Source: Pseudonocardia benzenivorans CB1190
GTDB lineage: Bacteria > Actinomycetota > Actinomycetes > Mycobacteriales > Pseudonocardiaceae
Reading direction: 5' to 3'
Length of the DNA: 64,000 nt
Assembly: GCF_000196675.2 (NCBI RefSeq)
Contig: NC_015312.1
Location: 6,650,501-6,714,500 of the forward strand
Of the stretch, positions 15,963-24,529 are shown piece by piece. The position numbers and the translations under genes are program-made. The notes under the pieces are model-generated. The model ran no database searches. It was not told the origin of the DNA and saw nothing but the letters and a program-made list of their open reading frames with translations. Within the stretch, counting starts at the first letter, position 1. Each line of letters opens with the position of its first letter.

Positions 15963-16700
15963 GTGGGTGTGGACGCTGCCGGCAAGGCCGACATCAACTT
16001 CTACTTCGACCCGATCTGCCCCTTTGCGTGGATGACGAGCAAATGGGTTCGCATCGTGCAGGCACAGCGCGACTACACCGTCGACTGGCGGTTCATCGCG
16101 CTGCGCCTGGTCAACTCGCACATCGACTACGACAAGCACTTCCCCGAGGGGTACGACGCCCAGCACACCGCAGGTCTGCGGCTGCTGCGGGTCGCCGCCG
16201 CGGCCCGGGCCGCGCACGGACGCGACGCCGTCGGCCGGCTCTATGCCGCCTACGGTGCGCGCATCTTCGACACCGCGCCCGACGCGGGCCGGGAGCCGGG
16301 CTGGCAGGGCACCCCCGAGGTGGCGTCGGCCGCGCTCGCCGAGGCCGGGCTGCCGACGACACTGGCGGAGGCGCTCGACGACACCTCCTGGGACATGGAG
16401 CTGCAGGCCGAGACCGACGAGGCACTGTCGTTGACGGGCAAGGACGTCGGCACGCCGATCCTGCACTTCGAACCGCCGGAGGGGGTCGCCTTCTTCGGAC
16501 CGGTGATCAGCCGGCTGCCCGACGAGGAGGGCGCCGCGGTGCTGTGGGACCACGTCGTCGGGCTGGCGCGCTTCCCCGGCTTCGCCGAGCTCAAGCGCAG
16601 CCTCCGCGAGCGTCCGCAGCTGCGGTCGTTCGGGATCACCGAGGCCGAGACCGGCAAGACCGAGGACTGGCACGGCGGGAGCCGCCGGCTCAAGAAGTAG
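15963..16700 (+). CDS. DsbA-like thioredoxin-fold protein, Rv2466c-related, with altered CxxC
   Basis: 245-aa protein resembling mycobacterial Rv2466c, a mycothiol-dependent nitroreductase with a thioredoxin fold. Shared features include the N-terminal FYFDPICPFAWMTSKW, then GKDVGTPILHFE, VAFFGPVISRLP and FPGFAELKRS. The active-site CPWC of the family is CPFA here: C19 is kept and the second cysteine is A22, so only monothiol or mixed-disulfide chemistry is possible. GTG 15963 is the chosen start. Its last 11 bases overlap the convergent gene at 16690. Confidence 0.75.
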   Translation: MGVDAAGKADINFYFDPICPFAWMTSKWVRIVQAQRDYTVDWRFIALRLVNSHIDYDKHFPEGYDAQHTAGLRLLRVAAAARAAHGRDAVGRLYAAYGARIFDTAPDAGREPGWQGTPEVASAALAEAGLPTTLAEALDDTSWDMELQAETDEALSLTGKDVGTPILHFEPPEGVAFFGPVISRLPDEEGAAVLWDHVVGLARFPGFAELKRSLRERPQLRSFGITEAETGKTEDWHGGSRRLKK

Positions 16701-17046
16701 CGCCGGGCTGCTCCTTCGTCAGGCGCAGGAGCCAGTCGCGGCCGGTGTGGACGAGCACGTAGCGGCGCGGTTCGCCGCGGCCGTGCAGGGTGAAGACGAT
16801 GCGCCGCTCGTTGCGGTCGTGCTCCTCCCACCAGCCGGTGTCGGCGACGTCCTTGTCGGCGTCGGTGTAGTCGAGGTGGTCCATCGCGTGGTCGGGGACG
16901 GGTACCGCGAGTCGGTTGTCCGACGGGCCGACGGGCATCCCACGCGGGACGGCCCACGACCGCAGCACCCCGTTCTCCTCCAGCCGGAGGTCGAAGTGGT
17001 GCTGCGGCCGTCGGTGCTCGTGCAGCACGAAGGCCGGTCGATCCAT
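16690..17046 (-). CDS. Stand-alone LigD-type 3'-phosphoesterase domain protein
   Basis: 118-aa protein matching the phosphoesterase domain that forms the N-terminus of many bacterial LigD proteins. It begins MDRPAFVLHEHRRPQHHFD, with the conserved HFDLRLEENGVLRSWAVPRG block, then LAVPVPDHAMDH and GEPRRYVLVHT. The domain trims 3' phosphates and ribonucleotides during non-homologous end joining. No polymerase, ligase or Ku gene lies in this window. ATG 17046 gives the family start; an upstream in-frame codon at 17064 is rejected. Confidence 0.8.
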   Translation of the reverse strand: MDRPAFVLHEHRRPQHHFDLRLEENGVLRSWAVPRGMPVGPSDNRLAVPVPDHAMDHLDYTDADKDVADTGWWEEHDRNERRIVFTLHGRGEPRRYVLVHTGRDWLLRLTKEQPGATS

Positions 17047-17076
17047 ACGCGGGCCTACCCCCACCTCATGAGCGGC

Positions 17077-18888
17077 TCACTCGGTGTGGTGCACCTCGGC
17101 CTGGCCGTAAACGGGCGTCGGGATGCCCTCCTTGCGCGCCTTGAGCTGCAGCGCCAGGTAGAGGGAGTAGTAGCGGGACAACGCGAGGTTGCCGCCGTGG
17201 AACCACAGCCCCTCCTGGGCCGTCGGCTTCCACATGTTGCGCAGCTCGCCCTCCCAGGGGCCGGGGTCCTTGGTCGTCCCCGACCCGAGCCCCCACACCT
17301 TGCCGACCTTGTCGGCCGTCTCCTGCCCGATGATGCCGGCGGCGAGCTGGTTCATCGAGCCGTAGCCCGTCGCGTAGACGACGAGGTCGGCGGGCAGCCG
17401 GGTGCCGTCGGCGAGCACGACCTCGTCCTCGGTCAGCTCGGTGACCTGCCCCTTGGCGAGCTTGATGTCGCCGTTGGCGACGAGCTCGCAGGCGCCGACG
17501 TCGATGTAGTAGCCCGATCCGCGGCGCAGGTACTTGAGGAACAGGCCGGAGTCGTCGTCGCCCCAGTCGAGGTCGAAGCCCGCCCGCTCGAGCCGGTCGT
17601 AGAACTCCTGGTCGCGCTCCTTGATCGCGGCGTACACGGGGATCTGGAACGTGTGCAGGATGCGGAACGGCAGCGAGGCGAAGATCGTGTCGGCCTTGAA
17701 CGTCGTGACGCCCGCGGCGAGGGCACGCTCGGAGTAGAGGTCGCCGACGCCCAGGTCCATCAGCGAGTCCGACCGCACGATGTGGGTCGAGCTGCGCTGC
17801 ACCATCGTCACGTCGGCCCCGGCCTCCCACAGCGCCGCGGCGATGTCGTGGGCCGAGTTGTTCGACCCGATGACGACCGCCCGCTTGCCCTTGTACCGGT
17901 CGGGGCCGGGGTGCGCCGAGGAGTGGTGCTGCTCGCCGCGGAACCGGTCGGCGCCCGGGATGTCGGGGACGACCGGCAGGCCGGACGCACCGAGGGCCAG
18001 CACGAGCTGCTTCGGCTGGAGCGTGACCTCCTCGCCCGCCCGGTCGACGACGACGGTCCAGGTCTTCGTGGCCTCGTCGTAGGTGGCGCTCTTCGCGGTG
18101 GTGGAACCCCAGTAGTTGAGCTCCATGACCCGCGTGTACATCTCGAGCCAGTCGCCGATCTTGTCCTTCGGCGAGAACACCGGCCAGTTGTCGGGGAACG
18201 GGATGTAGGGCAGGTGGTCGTACCAGACCGGGTCGTGCAGGGCGAGGGACTTGTAGCGCTTGCGCCAGGAGTCGCCGGGCCGCTCGTTGCGCTCGATGAT
18301 GATCGTCGGGACGCCGAGCTGGCGCAGCCGCGCGCCGAGCGCGATACCGCCCTGCCCGCCGCCGACGATCACGACCTCGGGCTGCACCGTGTAGCCCAGC
18401 TCGGTGGCCTCCTGCTCCCGGCTCTCGGCCCAGGTGACGCGGTCGCGGAAGGCGCCGTGCTGCACGCCGTTCGACCGCCGCACGCCGGCGGGCTCCTCGT
18501 GACCCTTGAGCTCGTCGAGCGTCGTGAGCAGCGTGAACGCCTTGCCCTCGATGAGCCGCAACAGGCCGCTGCCCCTGCCGACCTTCGTCTCGAACGCGAT
18601 CCACGCGGTGATCACGCCGTCGGCCTCGGCGGGCTCCTCGGTGGCGCGGAAGCCGGCGGGCTCGACGTCGTCGAGCGTGGCGCGCAACATGTCCGCGACG
18701 CCGGCGGGTCCTTCCACGGTGGTGATGTTCCACGTGAAGGAGACGATGTCGCGCCAGAAGCTCTCGTCGGCGAAGAGTGCTGCGGCGGCGTCGACGTCGC
18801 GCGCGGTGAGGGCCTTCTGGAACGCGGTGAGCCACTGGTCTGTCGCAGTGGCGGCGGGGCTGGCTGACAGCTCGACGGACTGGGTCAC
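17077..18888 (-). CDS. SnoaL-like domain fused to a flavin-containing monooxygenase
   Basis: 603-aa protein. Residues 15-135 are a SnoaL/NTF2-like domain (VDAAAALFADESFWRDIVSF). From about 170, an FAD/NADPH monooxygenase follows: VVIVGGGQGGIALGARLR, GDSWRKRYKSLALHDP, HSSAHPGPDRYKGKRAVVIG (NADPH site) and VVYATGYGSMNQL. This architecture is common in actinobacterial FMO/Baeyer-Villiger-like enzymes of unknown substrate. GTG 18888 has a GGGAGG site upstream. It appears monocistronic, with a promoter in the short region before the ester-cyclase remnant. Confidence 0.85.
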   Translation of the reverse strand: MTQSVELSASPAATATDQWLTAFQKALTARDVDAAAALFADESFWRDIVSFTWNITTVEGPAGVADMLRATLDDVEPAGFRATEEPAEADGVITAWIAFETKVGRGSGLLRLIEGKAFTLLTTLDELKGHEEPAGVRRSNGVQHGAFRDRVTWAESREQEATELGYTVQPEVVIVGGGQGGIALGARLRQLGVPTIIIERNERPGDSWRKRYKSLALHDPVWYDHLPYIPFPDNWPVFSPKDKIGDWLEMYTRVMELNYWGSTTAKSATYDEATKTWTVVVDRAGEEVTLQPKQLVLALGASGLPVVPDIPGADRFRGEQHHSSAHPGPDRYKGKRAVVIGSNNSAHDIAAALWEAGADVTMVQRSSTHIVRSDSLMDLGVGDLYSERALAAGVTTFKADTIFASLPFRILHTFQIPVYAAIKERDQEFYDRLERAGFDLDWGDDDSGLFLKYLRRGSGYYIDVGACELVANGDIKLAKGQVTELTEDEVVLADGTRLPADLVVYATGYGSMNQLAAGIIGQETADKVGKVWGLGSGTTKDPGPWEGELRNMWKPTAQEGLWFHGGNLALSRYYSLYLALQLKARKEGIPTPVYGQAEVHHTE

Positions 18889-18959
18889 TCGTTGGCCTCC
18901 CTGCCAAGAGACGTCGTCGTCCGGGCCATTCAAACAGTGCGCGGCCGGGTGCGACACCT

Positions 18960-19197
18960 CGCCGGACGGGCAGGATCCGTCGTCGCCGGCGGTCGACCGA
19001 CGTGGCTCGTCTGCCGGTTCACCCGCACCGGCCGGCACGACGGGCCGTTCCTGGGCGTGCCCCCGACCGGCGTCGAGATCGCCCTGCCCGGGATCACGGC
19101 CCTGCGATTCCGCGACGGGCGCTGCGTCGAACGATGGTCGGCGGCCGACATGCTGGGCGTCCTCGTCCAGGTCGGCGCCGTGCCCGCGCCCGTCTGA
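18960..19197 (+). pseudogene. 3' remnant of a SnoaL-like ester cyclase gene
   Basis: The frame contains TGRHDGPFLGVPPTG, EIALPGITALRFRDG and CVERWSAADMLGVLVQVGA, the C-terminal half of the SnoaL-like polyketide/ester cyclase family. The N-terminal half (about 60 residues including the first helices) is absent, and the reading frame upstream runs into the monooxygenase promoter region. No family-like start or ribosome binding site is seen. A 5'-truncated relic is the best reading. Confidence 0.55.
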
Positions 19198-19307
19198 GGG
19201 TCGCCGGCCGGTACCGCCTGTCCCGCGGAGTGTCGTCCCGGCACCGTTGCCCGGCGCCGTGCGGGTGAGCATGCTGGTCCGTCCGCGCCGTGAGGACAGG
19301 AGCCCGG

Positions 19308-21257
19308 ATGCCCGAGTTCGGCTACCCGCCCGCCAGCACGCCCGCCGTCGCGATGGTCGGCGGGAAGGGCCTCGTCCAGTACGACCTCTCCGAGTCCGAG
19401 TGGAACGCCGCCTTCGACCGGATGCGCGGCTCGAACTGGATGCTCGTCGACCTGGCCGTCGCGGCGGCGGGCAGCGCCACCCGCTACGCGGCCCGCTGGG
19501 AACGGCTGACCTCGCCGCGGCCGCGGTCGACGCGCTGGACGATCCCCTGGGCCGACTACCCGCGTGTGTACGAGACCGACCTGGCCGCAGGCTTCAGACC
19601 CGTCGTCGTGCGGCCCTACAACGTCGGCACCGAGCTGTGGGTCGCGGCGATCTGGGAGAAGGCGGCTCACCGCGGCCACCACTGGAAGCGCGGCGTGCCG
19701 GTGGCCGACCTCGCCGCGCACGTCGCGACGGTGCGGGCGGGCGGCGGGCGGATCGTCGACCTCGCCGCCTACACGCGCTACGACGCCGAGTCCGACACCT
19801 GGACGTCCTACGTGTCCTCGATCTGGATGGACGCTCCCGACGGGCACGAGTGGCAGGTGACCGGTCCGGAGGGCGGCAGCGCGTCCCAGGCAACGTTCGA
19901 GCGGTTGACGGCCGAGGGCTGGGCACCGGTCCAGGCCACCGCGTACAACCACGCCGACGGCTCGACCCGCCGGTTCCTGACGCGGTGGGAGCGCGACGCG
20001 GACCGCACGTTCGTCGCGCGGCGCTCGCTCGACACGGGCGGGTTCGGCGCCGAGCTCGCCGCCGACGCCGACCAGGCGCTGCGCCTCTCGACGTTCGGCG
20101 GCTACGCGGCCTACCGGGACGCCGCGGCGAGCCCGCGGTTCAGCCCCGTCCTGGTGCGGCGCGACCCCGGCACCGTCGTCCCGGGCCTGGTCGCGGAGTT
20201 CGCCAGGGACTACGACGTGCCGGCCGTGTCGCTCGCCGTCGCGCGGCACGGCCTGCTCTGCCACACCCACGGTCACGGCGACGCGGACGTCAGCACGGGC
20301 GCACCGGTCACGGGGTCCACGTCGTTCCGGATCGCGAGCGTGTCCAAACCGATCACGGCGACGGCGGTGATGAGGCTGGTCGACCGGGGCGAGTTGACGT
20401 TGCAGGACAAGCCGTTCGCGACCGGCGGGGTGCTCGCCGATCTCGCCACGTCCGCCTCCGACGCGCGGGTCCGCGACATCACCGTCGCGCACCTGCTGCG
20501 CCATCTCGCCGGAGGCTGGGCCCACGACGACCAGGACCCGATGTTCCGGCAGCCGGACCTGGACGCGACGAAGCTCGTCGCCTGGGTGCTGGAGAACCGG
20601 CGGCTCGACCACGCCCCCGGCGCGGCGTACGCCTACTCGAACTTCGGTTACTGCGTACTGGGCCGGGTGATCGAGCGGGTGACCGGCACGTCGTACCAGC
20701 AGCACGTCCGCGACGGCCTGCTCGCGGAGTGCGGCGTGACCGGCCTGCGGATCGCGGGGAACACCCTCGGGCAGCGGGCCCGCGACGAGGTCGTCTACTT
20801 CGACCAGGACGGCGACGATCCGTACGGCATGCAGGTGAGCCGGATGGACGCGCACGGGGGCTGGCGCGGAAACGTCGTCGACCTGGTGCGGTTCGGGGTC
20901 CGCGTCGACAGCCGGTCGATGTACCCGCAGGTGCTCGACCAGGAGTCGATCACGTGGATGACGATGCCCTCGGGCCTCGCGGGGTCGCACGGCTACGCGG
21001 CCGGGTGGGCCGTCGAGGAGGGCAACTGGTCGCACAACGGGAGCCTCCCGGGCACGAGCAGCCTGCTGACCCGGACCGACGACGGCTTCTGGTGCGCCGT
21101 CCTCGCGAACACCCGGCACGACGACCCCGACGACCCGTCCCGCGGCACGGCGGCCGGGCTGTCCACGCTCATGTCGACGATCCGCGACTGCGTCGATGTC
21201 TGGCCCCGCGGCCTCCTGCTCGGCCCGCTGTCTCCCGAGATGCCCGATTCTCCTTGA
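19308..21257 (+). CDS. Serine hydrolase (class C beta-lactamase fold) with tandem N-terminal repeats
   Basis: 649-aa protein. Residues 30-285 contain about four repeats ending in an aromatic-basic unit (AARWERL, VAAIWEKA, VSSIWMDA, LTRWERD). Residues 290-640 are a penicillin-binding/beta-lactamase class C domain with S344-x-x-K347 (ASVSKP), the YSN motif (AYAYSNFGY) and HNGS. This layout resembles fungal polyglycine hydrolases. No signal peptide is visible, so it is probably cytoplasmic. ATG 19308 follows GGACAGGAG; the GTG at 19290 overlaps that site and is rejected. Confidence 0.75.
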   Translation: MPEFGYPPASTPAVAMVGGKGLVQYDLSESEWNAAFDRMRGSNWMLVDLAVAAAGSATRYAARWERLTSPRPRSTRWTIPWADYPRVYETDLAAGFRPVVVRPYNVGTELWVAAIWEKAAHRGHHWKRGVPVADLAAHVATVRAGGGRIVDLAAYTRYDAESDTWTSYVSSIWMDAPDGHEWQVTGPEGGSASQATFERLTAEGWAPVQATAYNHADGSTRRFLTRWERDADRTFVARRSLDTGGFGAELAADADQALRLSTFGGYAAYRDAAASPRFSPVLVRRDPGTVVPGLVAEFARDYDVPAVSLAVARHGLLCHTHGHGDADVSTGAPVTGSTSFRIASVSKPITATAVMRLVDRGELTLQDKPFATGGVLADLATSASDARVRDITVAHLLRHLAGGWAHDDQDPMFRQPDLDATKLVAWVLENRRLDHAPGAAYAYSNFGYCVLGRVIERVTGTSYQQHVRDGLLAECGVTGLRIAGNTLGQRARDEVVYFDQDGDDPYGMQVSRMDAHGGWRGNVVDLVRFGVRVDSRSMYPQVLDQESITWMTMPSGLAGSHGYAAGWAVEEGNWSHNGSLPGTSSLLTRTDDGFWCAVLANTRHDDPDDPSRGTAAGLSTLMSTIRDCVDVWPRGLLLGPLSPEMPDSP

Positions 21258-21281
21258 CGTATTCCGATATGGGTATACGAT
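21254..21281 (+). promoter_or_regulatory. Promoter and 22-bp palindromic operator of the ArsR gene
   Basis: TTGACG (21254-21259) and TACGAT (21276-21281) are separated by 16 bases. Positions 21258-21279 form a 22-bp near palindrome (CGTATTCCGAT and ATGGGTATACG halves; 18 of 22 positions symmetric) covering the whole spacer. The -10 box ends 6 bases before the ATG at 21288, so the transcript is probably leaderless. Binding of the ArsR protein here would block its own promoter. Confidence 0.7.
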
Positions 21282-21287
21282 CGGGTC

Positions 21288-21704
21288 ATGGCACGGGCAG
21301 CGACCACCAGCGACGCGTTCAACGCGGTGGCCGAGCCGAGGCGGCGGGAGATTCTCGACCTCCTCGTGCGCGGCGAGCTCGCGGTGACCGACATCGTCGA
21401 GCGGCTGGGCGTGGCACAGCCGTTGGTGTCCAAGCACCTGCGGGTGCTGCGGGAGGTCGGCCTCGTCGAGGTTCGTGACGACGGGCGACGCCGGCTCTAC
21501 CGGCTCGACGCCGTGCCGCTCAAGCCGATCCACGACTGGGTGCGCGGCTTCGAGCAGCTCTGGTCGGAGCGGTTCGACCGGATGGACGTCGTACTCGAGG
21601 AACTGATGGAGGCGGAGAAAGATGACGAACAACGCGACGGCGACGAGCCGGCACAGCGCGACCGTGACCCTGCAGGGCGACCGGAACATCGTGATCACCC
21701 GTGA
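21288..21704 (+). CDS. ArsR-family transcriptional repressor
   Basis: 138-aa winged-helix regulator. AEPRRREILDLLVRGELAVTDIVERL, then VAQPLVSKHLRVLREVGLVE and the wing RDDGRRRLYRLD are typical of ArsR proteins paired with AHSA1 genes. No metal-binding cysteines are seen. The 3' end overlaps the AHSA1 gene by 83 bases in another frame. The operator-like palindrome at 21258-21279 implies autoregulation. Confidence 0.9.
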   Translation: MARAATTSDAFNAVAEPRRREILDLLVRGELAVTDIVERLGVAQPLVSKHLRVLREVGLVEVRDDGRRRLYRLDAVPLKPIHDWVRGFEQLWSERFDRMDVVLEELMEAEKDDEQRDGDEPAQRDRDPAGRPEHRDHP

Positions 21705-22119
21705 GTTCGCCGCGCCGCGGCACCTCGTGTGGAAGGCCTACACCACGCCGGAGCTGATCAAGCGGTGGTGGTGCGGCGAGCGCGGCGAGGTGACCCTCGC
21801 CGAGGTCGACCTGCGGGTCGGCGGGACGTGGCGCTACGTGATGATCGCCGACGGCGGCTTCGAGGTCGGGTTCCACGGCGAGTACCGCGAGATCGAGACG
21901 AACGAGAAGCTCGTCATGACCGAGGTGTTCGAGGGGATGCCCGACGGCGAGGCACTCGACACCGTCACGTTCACCGAGGCCGACGGCCGGACGACGCTGA
22001 CGATGCTCGTCGAGCACACCGTGCCCGAGCACCGCGACGCGCACATCGGCTCGGGGATGGAGGACGGCATGCAGGAGGCCATGGACCGCCTCGAGCAGGT
22101 CGCGGTCTCCCTCGCCTGA
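21622..22119 (+). CDS. SRPBCC/AHSA1-family protein
   Basis: 165-aa START-like hydrophobic-ligand-binding protein. IVITREFAAPRHLVWKAYTTPELIKRWW is the family signature, followed by VDLRVGGTWRYVM and a C-terminal helix (GMEDGMQEAMDRLEQV). Start ATG 21622 follows GGAGG within the ArsR coding sequence. The ArsR-AHSA1 pairing is widespread in actinobacteria; the ligand is unknown. Confidence 0.9.
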   Translation: MTNNATATSRHSATVTLQGDRNIVITREFAAPRHLVWKAYTTPELIKRWWCGERGEVTLAEVDLRVGGTWRYVMIADGGFEVGFHGEYREIETNEKLVMTEVFEGMPDGEALDTVTFTEADGRTTLTMLVEHTVPEHRDAHIGSGMEDGMQEAMDRLEQVAVSLA

Positions 22120-22131
22120 ACGGTTCGGGGG

Positions 22132-23058
22132 CTACCCGGCGAGTCGCTTGGCGGGGTCGACGGGCGCGGCGCCGCCCGCGACGAGCGCGTCCGACCAGCG
22201 GTGGAGTTCCGCGGTGACCATCGGCAGGTCGTCGCCGATCGCGTCGACGACCGACTGCTGCATCGCGTCGGTCTGCTCCTCGAGACCGTGCCGGTAGTCC
22301 GACCCCGCGACGGTGAGACCGCCGGCGTCGTCGACGAGGCCGCGGGCGCGCAGCCTACCGACGGCCGCGTCCATCTTCTCGGCGCTCCAGCCGCGGGTCG
22401 CGGTGTACTCCAGCAGCGGGTAGCCGCAGTACAGCTCGGTGAGGACGTTCATCTCGACGGGATCGAGCCCTGCGACGGCGCAGACCGCGAGATGGGAGTC
22501 GCTACGGTGCTCGCGCAGCTGGTTGCAGGCGTGCACCAGCTTCGCGAGGACGTCGTCGGGCCAGGGCTCGGCGCGCAGGCCGGCGAACAGTGGCCGCGAG
22601 GTGGCGTCGGCGGCGTCCAGACCTCGGCGGAGCGCGTCGAGGACGGCGCCGGCCCGCGCGTCGAGGTCGTCCTCGTCCGCGAGGACGCGGCGCAGGGTCG
22701 CGCCTGGTGCGGTCGTGCGCACGCGCACGACGTCGGCACGGCTGATGGCCGCGAGGCCGGCCAGGTACTGCGGGGCGATCAGGTCGTAGGCGAAGACGCC
22801 CATCGCGGTCACCGCGACGAGCGGCGCGGGCTCCCCGAGCGGCGCGGTGCGCTGCCGGACGTAGGCGACGAAGAAGTCGTCGAGACCGTGCGCGGCATAG
22901 CCCTCCGCACTCTCCGCCGACCAGATCGCCTGCGTCGCAAGGGGTTCGAACGCGTCACGCAGTGCCCGGGCCGGGCCGGCGGCGGCTGTGGCGCGGGCCG
23001 CGGGGCGCTCGCGGTCGGGGGCGGCGAAGAACAGGTCGCGCATGGTCGCGTAGTCCAC
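22132..23058 (-). CDS. SCO6745-like hypothetical protein
   Basis: 308-aa, largely helical protein. ALRDAFEPLATQAIWSAESAEGYAAHGLDDFFVAYVRQRTAPLG matches in outline the SCO6745 family I recall, whose function is not established; other landmarks are EMNVLTELYCGYPLLEYT and the C-terminal WSDALVAGGAA. GTG 23058 is preferred because GGAG lies about 10 bases upstream; GTG 23067 and ATG 23043 are alternatives. It is divergent from a PadR regulator across 160 bases with a strong palindrome. Confidence 0.65.
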   Translation of the reverse strand: MDYATMRDLFFAAPDRERPAARATAAAGPARALRDAFEPLATQAIWSAESAEGYAAHGLDDFFVAYVRQRTAPLGEPAPLVAVTAMGVFAYDLIAPQYLAGLAAISRADVVRVRTTAPGATLRRVLADEDDLDARAGAVLDALRRGLDAADATSRPLFAGLRAEPWPDDVLAKLVHACNQLREHRSDSHLAVCAVAGLDPVEMNVLTELYCGYPLLEYTATRGWSAEKMDAAVGRLRARGLVDDAGGLTVAGSDYRHGLEEQTDAMQQSVVDAIGDDLPMVTAELHRWSDALVAGGAAPVDPAKRLAG

Positions 23059-23174
23059 CGAGGGCACCTCTCCGTGCGGGTCGCCCTCGATCGTCGTGCA
23101 CCGGCCGCGACCTCGCCACCGCGTCCCGGTCCGGCGCGTCCGTCCCGGCGCAGGCCCACAGGCTTGCCACCCCT

Positions 23175-23191
23175 TATGGCAAGTTGCCATA
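23175..23191. promoter_or_regulatory. 17-bp perfect palindrome in the PadR divergent promoter
   Basis: TATGGCAAGTTGCCATA is perfectly symmetric around a central G and lies 28 bases upstream of the PadR start, between it and the divergent SCO6745-like gene. PadR proteins bind dyad operators in their own promoters, so this is the obvious candidate for autoregulation and for control of the neighbour. Confidence 0.75.
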
Positions 23192-23218
23192 CTGCAATCT
23201 GCATCAGGGGGTGACGTC

Positions 23219-23809
23219 GTGGAGCTGGGTCGCTCGGACCGGGATCTGCCGGCACTCACCGTGCTCGGCCTGCTCACCCTCGGGCCACGGCACACCTACG
23301 AGATGCACCGGATGATGATCGACTACCACAAGGACTTCGTCACCGGGCTTCCGCGCAGCATGTACCACGCCGTCGAACGGCTGCTGCGCGACGGGCACAT
23401 CCGCGTCGTCGAGACCGTCCGCGAGGGGGGGCGCCCCGAACGCACGGTCTACGACCTCACCGACGACGGCCGTGCCTCGCTCGCCGCGCGCATCCGTCGG
23501 CTGCTCGCGGTACCGGACAACGACGCCGCCCTCTTCGTCGCAGCCCTGTCGTTCATCGGGTGCCTGCCGGTACCCGAAGCCGTCGACGCGCTGCACGAAC
23601 GCCTCGGAGCGCTCGACGCGAGCCGCAGGACGGTGGCGCAGTCCCTCGACGCGACGCGCGGCGTCCTGCCGCGCATCCTGCTGGTCGAGGCGGAGTTCAC
23701 ACTGGCCCGCGTCACCGCCGAGCACGAGTTCGTCACGGGTCTCGTCGCCGATCTGGCCTCCGGCGCGCTCGATCCCACGGAGGTGGGCGACATGCCGAGC
23801 CGCCCCTGA
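23219..23809 (+). CDS. PadR-family transcriptional regulator
   Basis: 196-aa protein. An N-terminal winged helix (TVLGLLTLGPRHTYEMHRMM, SMYHAVERLLRDGHIRVVET, PERTVYDLTDDG) is followed by a C-terminal helical domain of about 100 residues, as in PadR-s2 proteins. Start GTG 23219 has AGGGGG 7-8 bases upstream. Divergent from the SCO6745-like gene; the 17-bp palindrome between them is the likely operator. A 13-bp terminator stem follows the stop. Confidence 0.85.
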   Translation: MELGRSDRDLPALTVLGLLTLGPRHTYEMHRMMIDYHKDFVTGLPRSMYHAVERLLRDGHIRVVETVREGGRPERTVYDLTDDGRASLAARIRRLLAVPDNDAALFVAALSFIGCLPVPEAVDALHERLGALDASRRTVAQSLDATRGVLPRILLVEAEFTLARVTAEHEFVTGLVADLASGALDPTEVGDMPSRP

Positions 23810-23813
23810 CGCA

Positions 23814-23847
23814 CCGGGTGGCGGGCGCGGCAACGCCCGCCACCCGG
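23814..23847 (+). terminator. 13-bp stem terminator after the PadR gene
   Basis: CCGGGTGGCGGGC (23814-23826) pairs with GCCCGCCACCCGG (23835-23847) over an 8-base loop, starting 5 bases after the PadR stop. The rest of the gap up to 23949 shows no other structure. Confidence 0.75.
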
Positions 23848-23949
23848 GTGGAACCGCAGTACACCGCGGCCCCGGAACAGCACCGGCAAGCCTAGGGGGC
23901 ATCCCCCAGCGCCGCGGTGGTTCTCCTTCGGCTCCCGAAAGGATCACCG

Positions 23950-24390
23950 ATGTCCGCAGCACCACGAACTCCCGTCGAGATCGACGCGTCCGGCACCGAC
24001 GCCGAGATCGTCGCCGTCCTCACCCGGCTCGCCGCCGCCTGGAGGGCCGCCGACGCCGCCGCCTACGGTGCCGAGTTCACCGAGGACGCGACCTACGTCG
24101 TGTTCAACGGCATCGTCCTGCGCGGTCGCGCCGCGATCGCCGACGCCCACGCCATGCTGTGGAAGGGACCGCTCGCGGGCTCCCGCATGGACCCGCCCCG
24201 GACCGAGGACCTCACCGTCCGCAGGCTGCGGCCCGACGTCGCGCACGTCGTCGTCGAAGCGGGGGGTGTGACCCTGGACGGGCAGCAGAGCGGGGCGACC
24301 GATCGCGCGTCGACCGTGTCGTTCGTGTTCGTCCACGACGACGACGTCTGGCGCATCGCCGCGTTCCAGAACACCCGTCGGACGCAGTGA
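23950..24390 (+). CDS. SgcJ/EcaC-type SnoaL-like protein
   Basis: 146-aa NTF2-fold protein. LTRLAAAWRAADAAAYGAEF, EDATYVVFNGIVLRGRAAIADAH and HDDDVWRIAAFQNTR match the SgcJ/EcaC-type group, small steroid-isomerase-like proteins often found with secondary metabolism or stress genes. Start ATG 23950. It seems to be an independent unit with no recognisable partner. Confidence 0.8.
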   Translation: MSAAPRTPVEIDASGTDAEIVAVLTRLAAAWRAADAAAYGAEFTEDATYVVFNGIVLRGRAAIADAHAMLWKGPLAGSRMDPPRTEDLTVRRLRPDVAHVVVEAGGVTLDGQQSGATDRASTVSFVFVHDDDVWRIAAFQNTRRTQ

Positions 24391-24529
24391 TCCGCTGACG
24401 GCGGCGCCGTGCCACGTCGGGTCGACGTCGTCGCCAGGCGGGTCATGACGTCCGTGGTGGCAAGCGTCGTCGCTCTCCGATCCGCGGGGATGGACCGGGG
24501 TTTCGACCACCGGCGGCCGCCCGCGCCCA

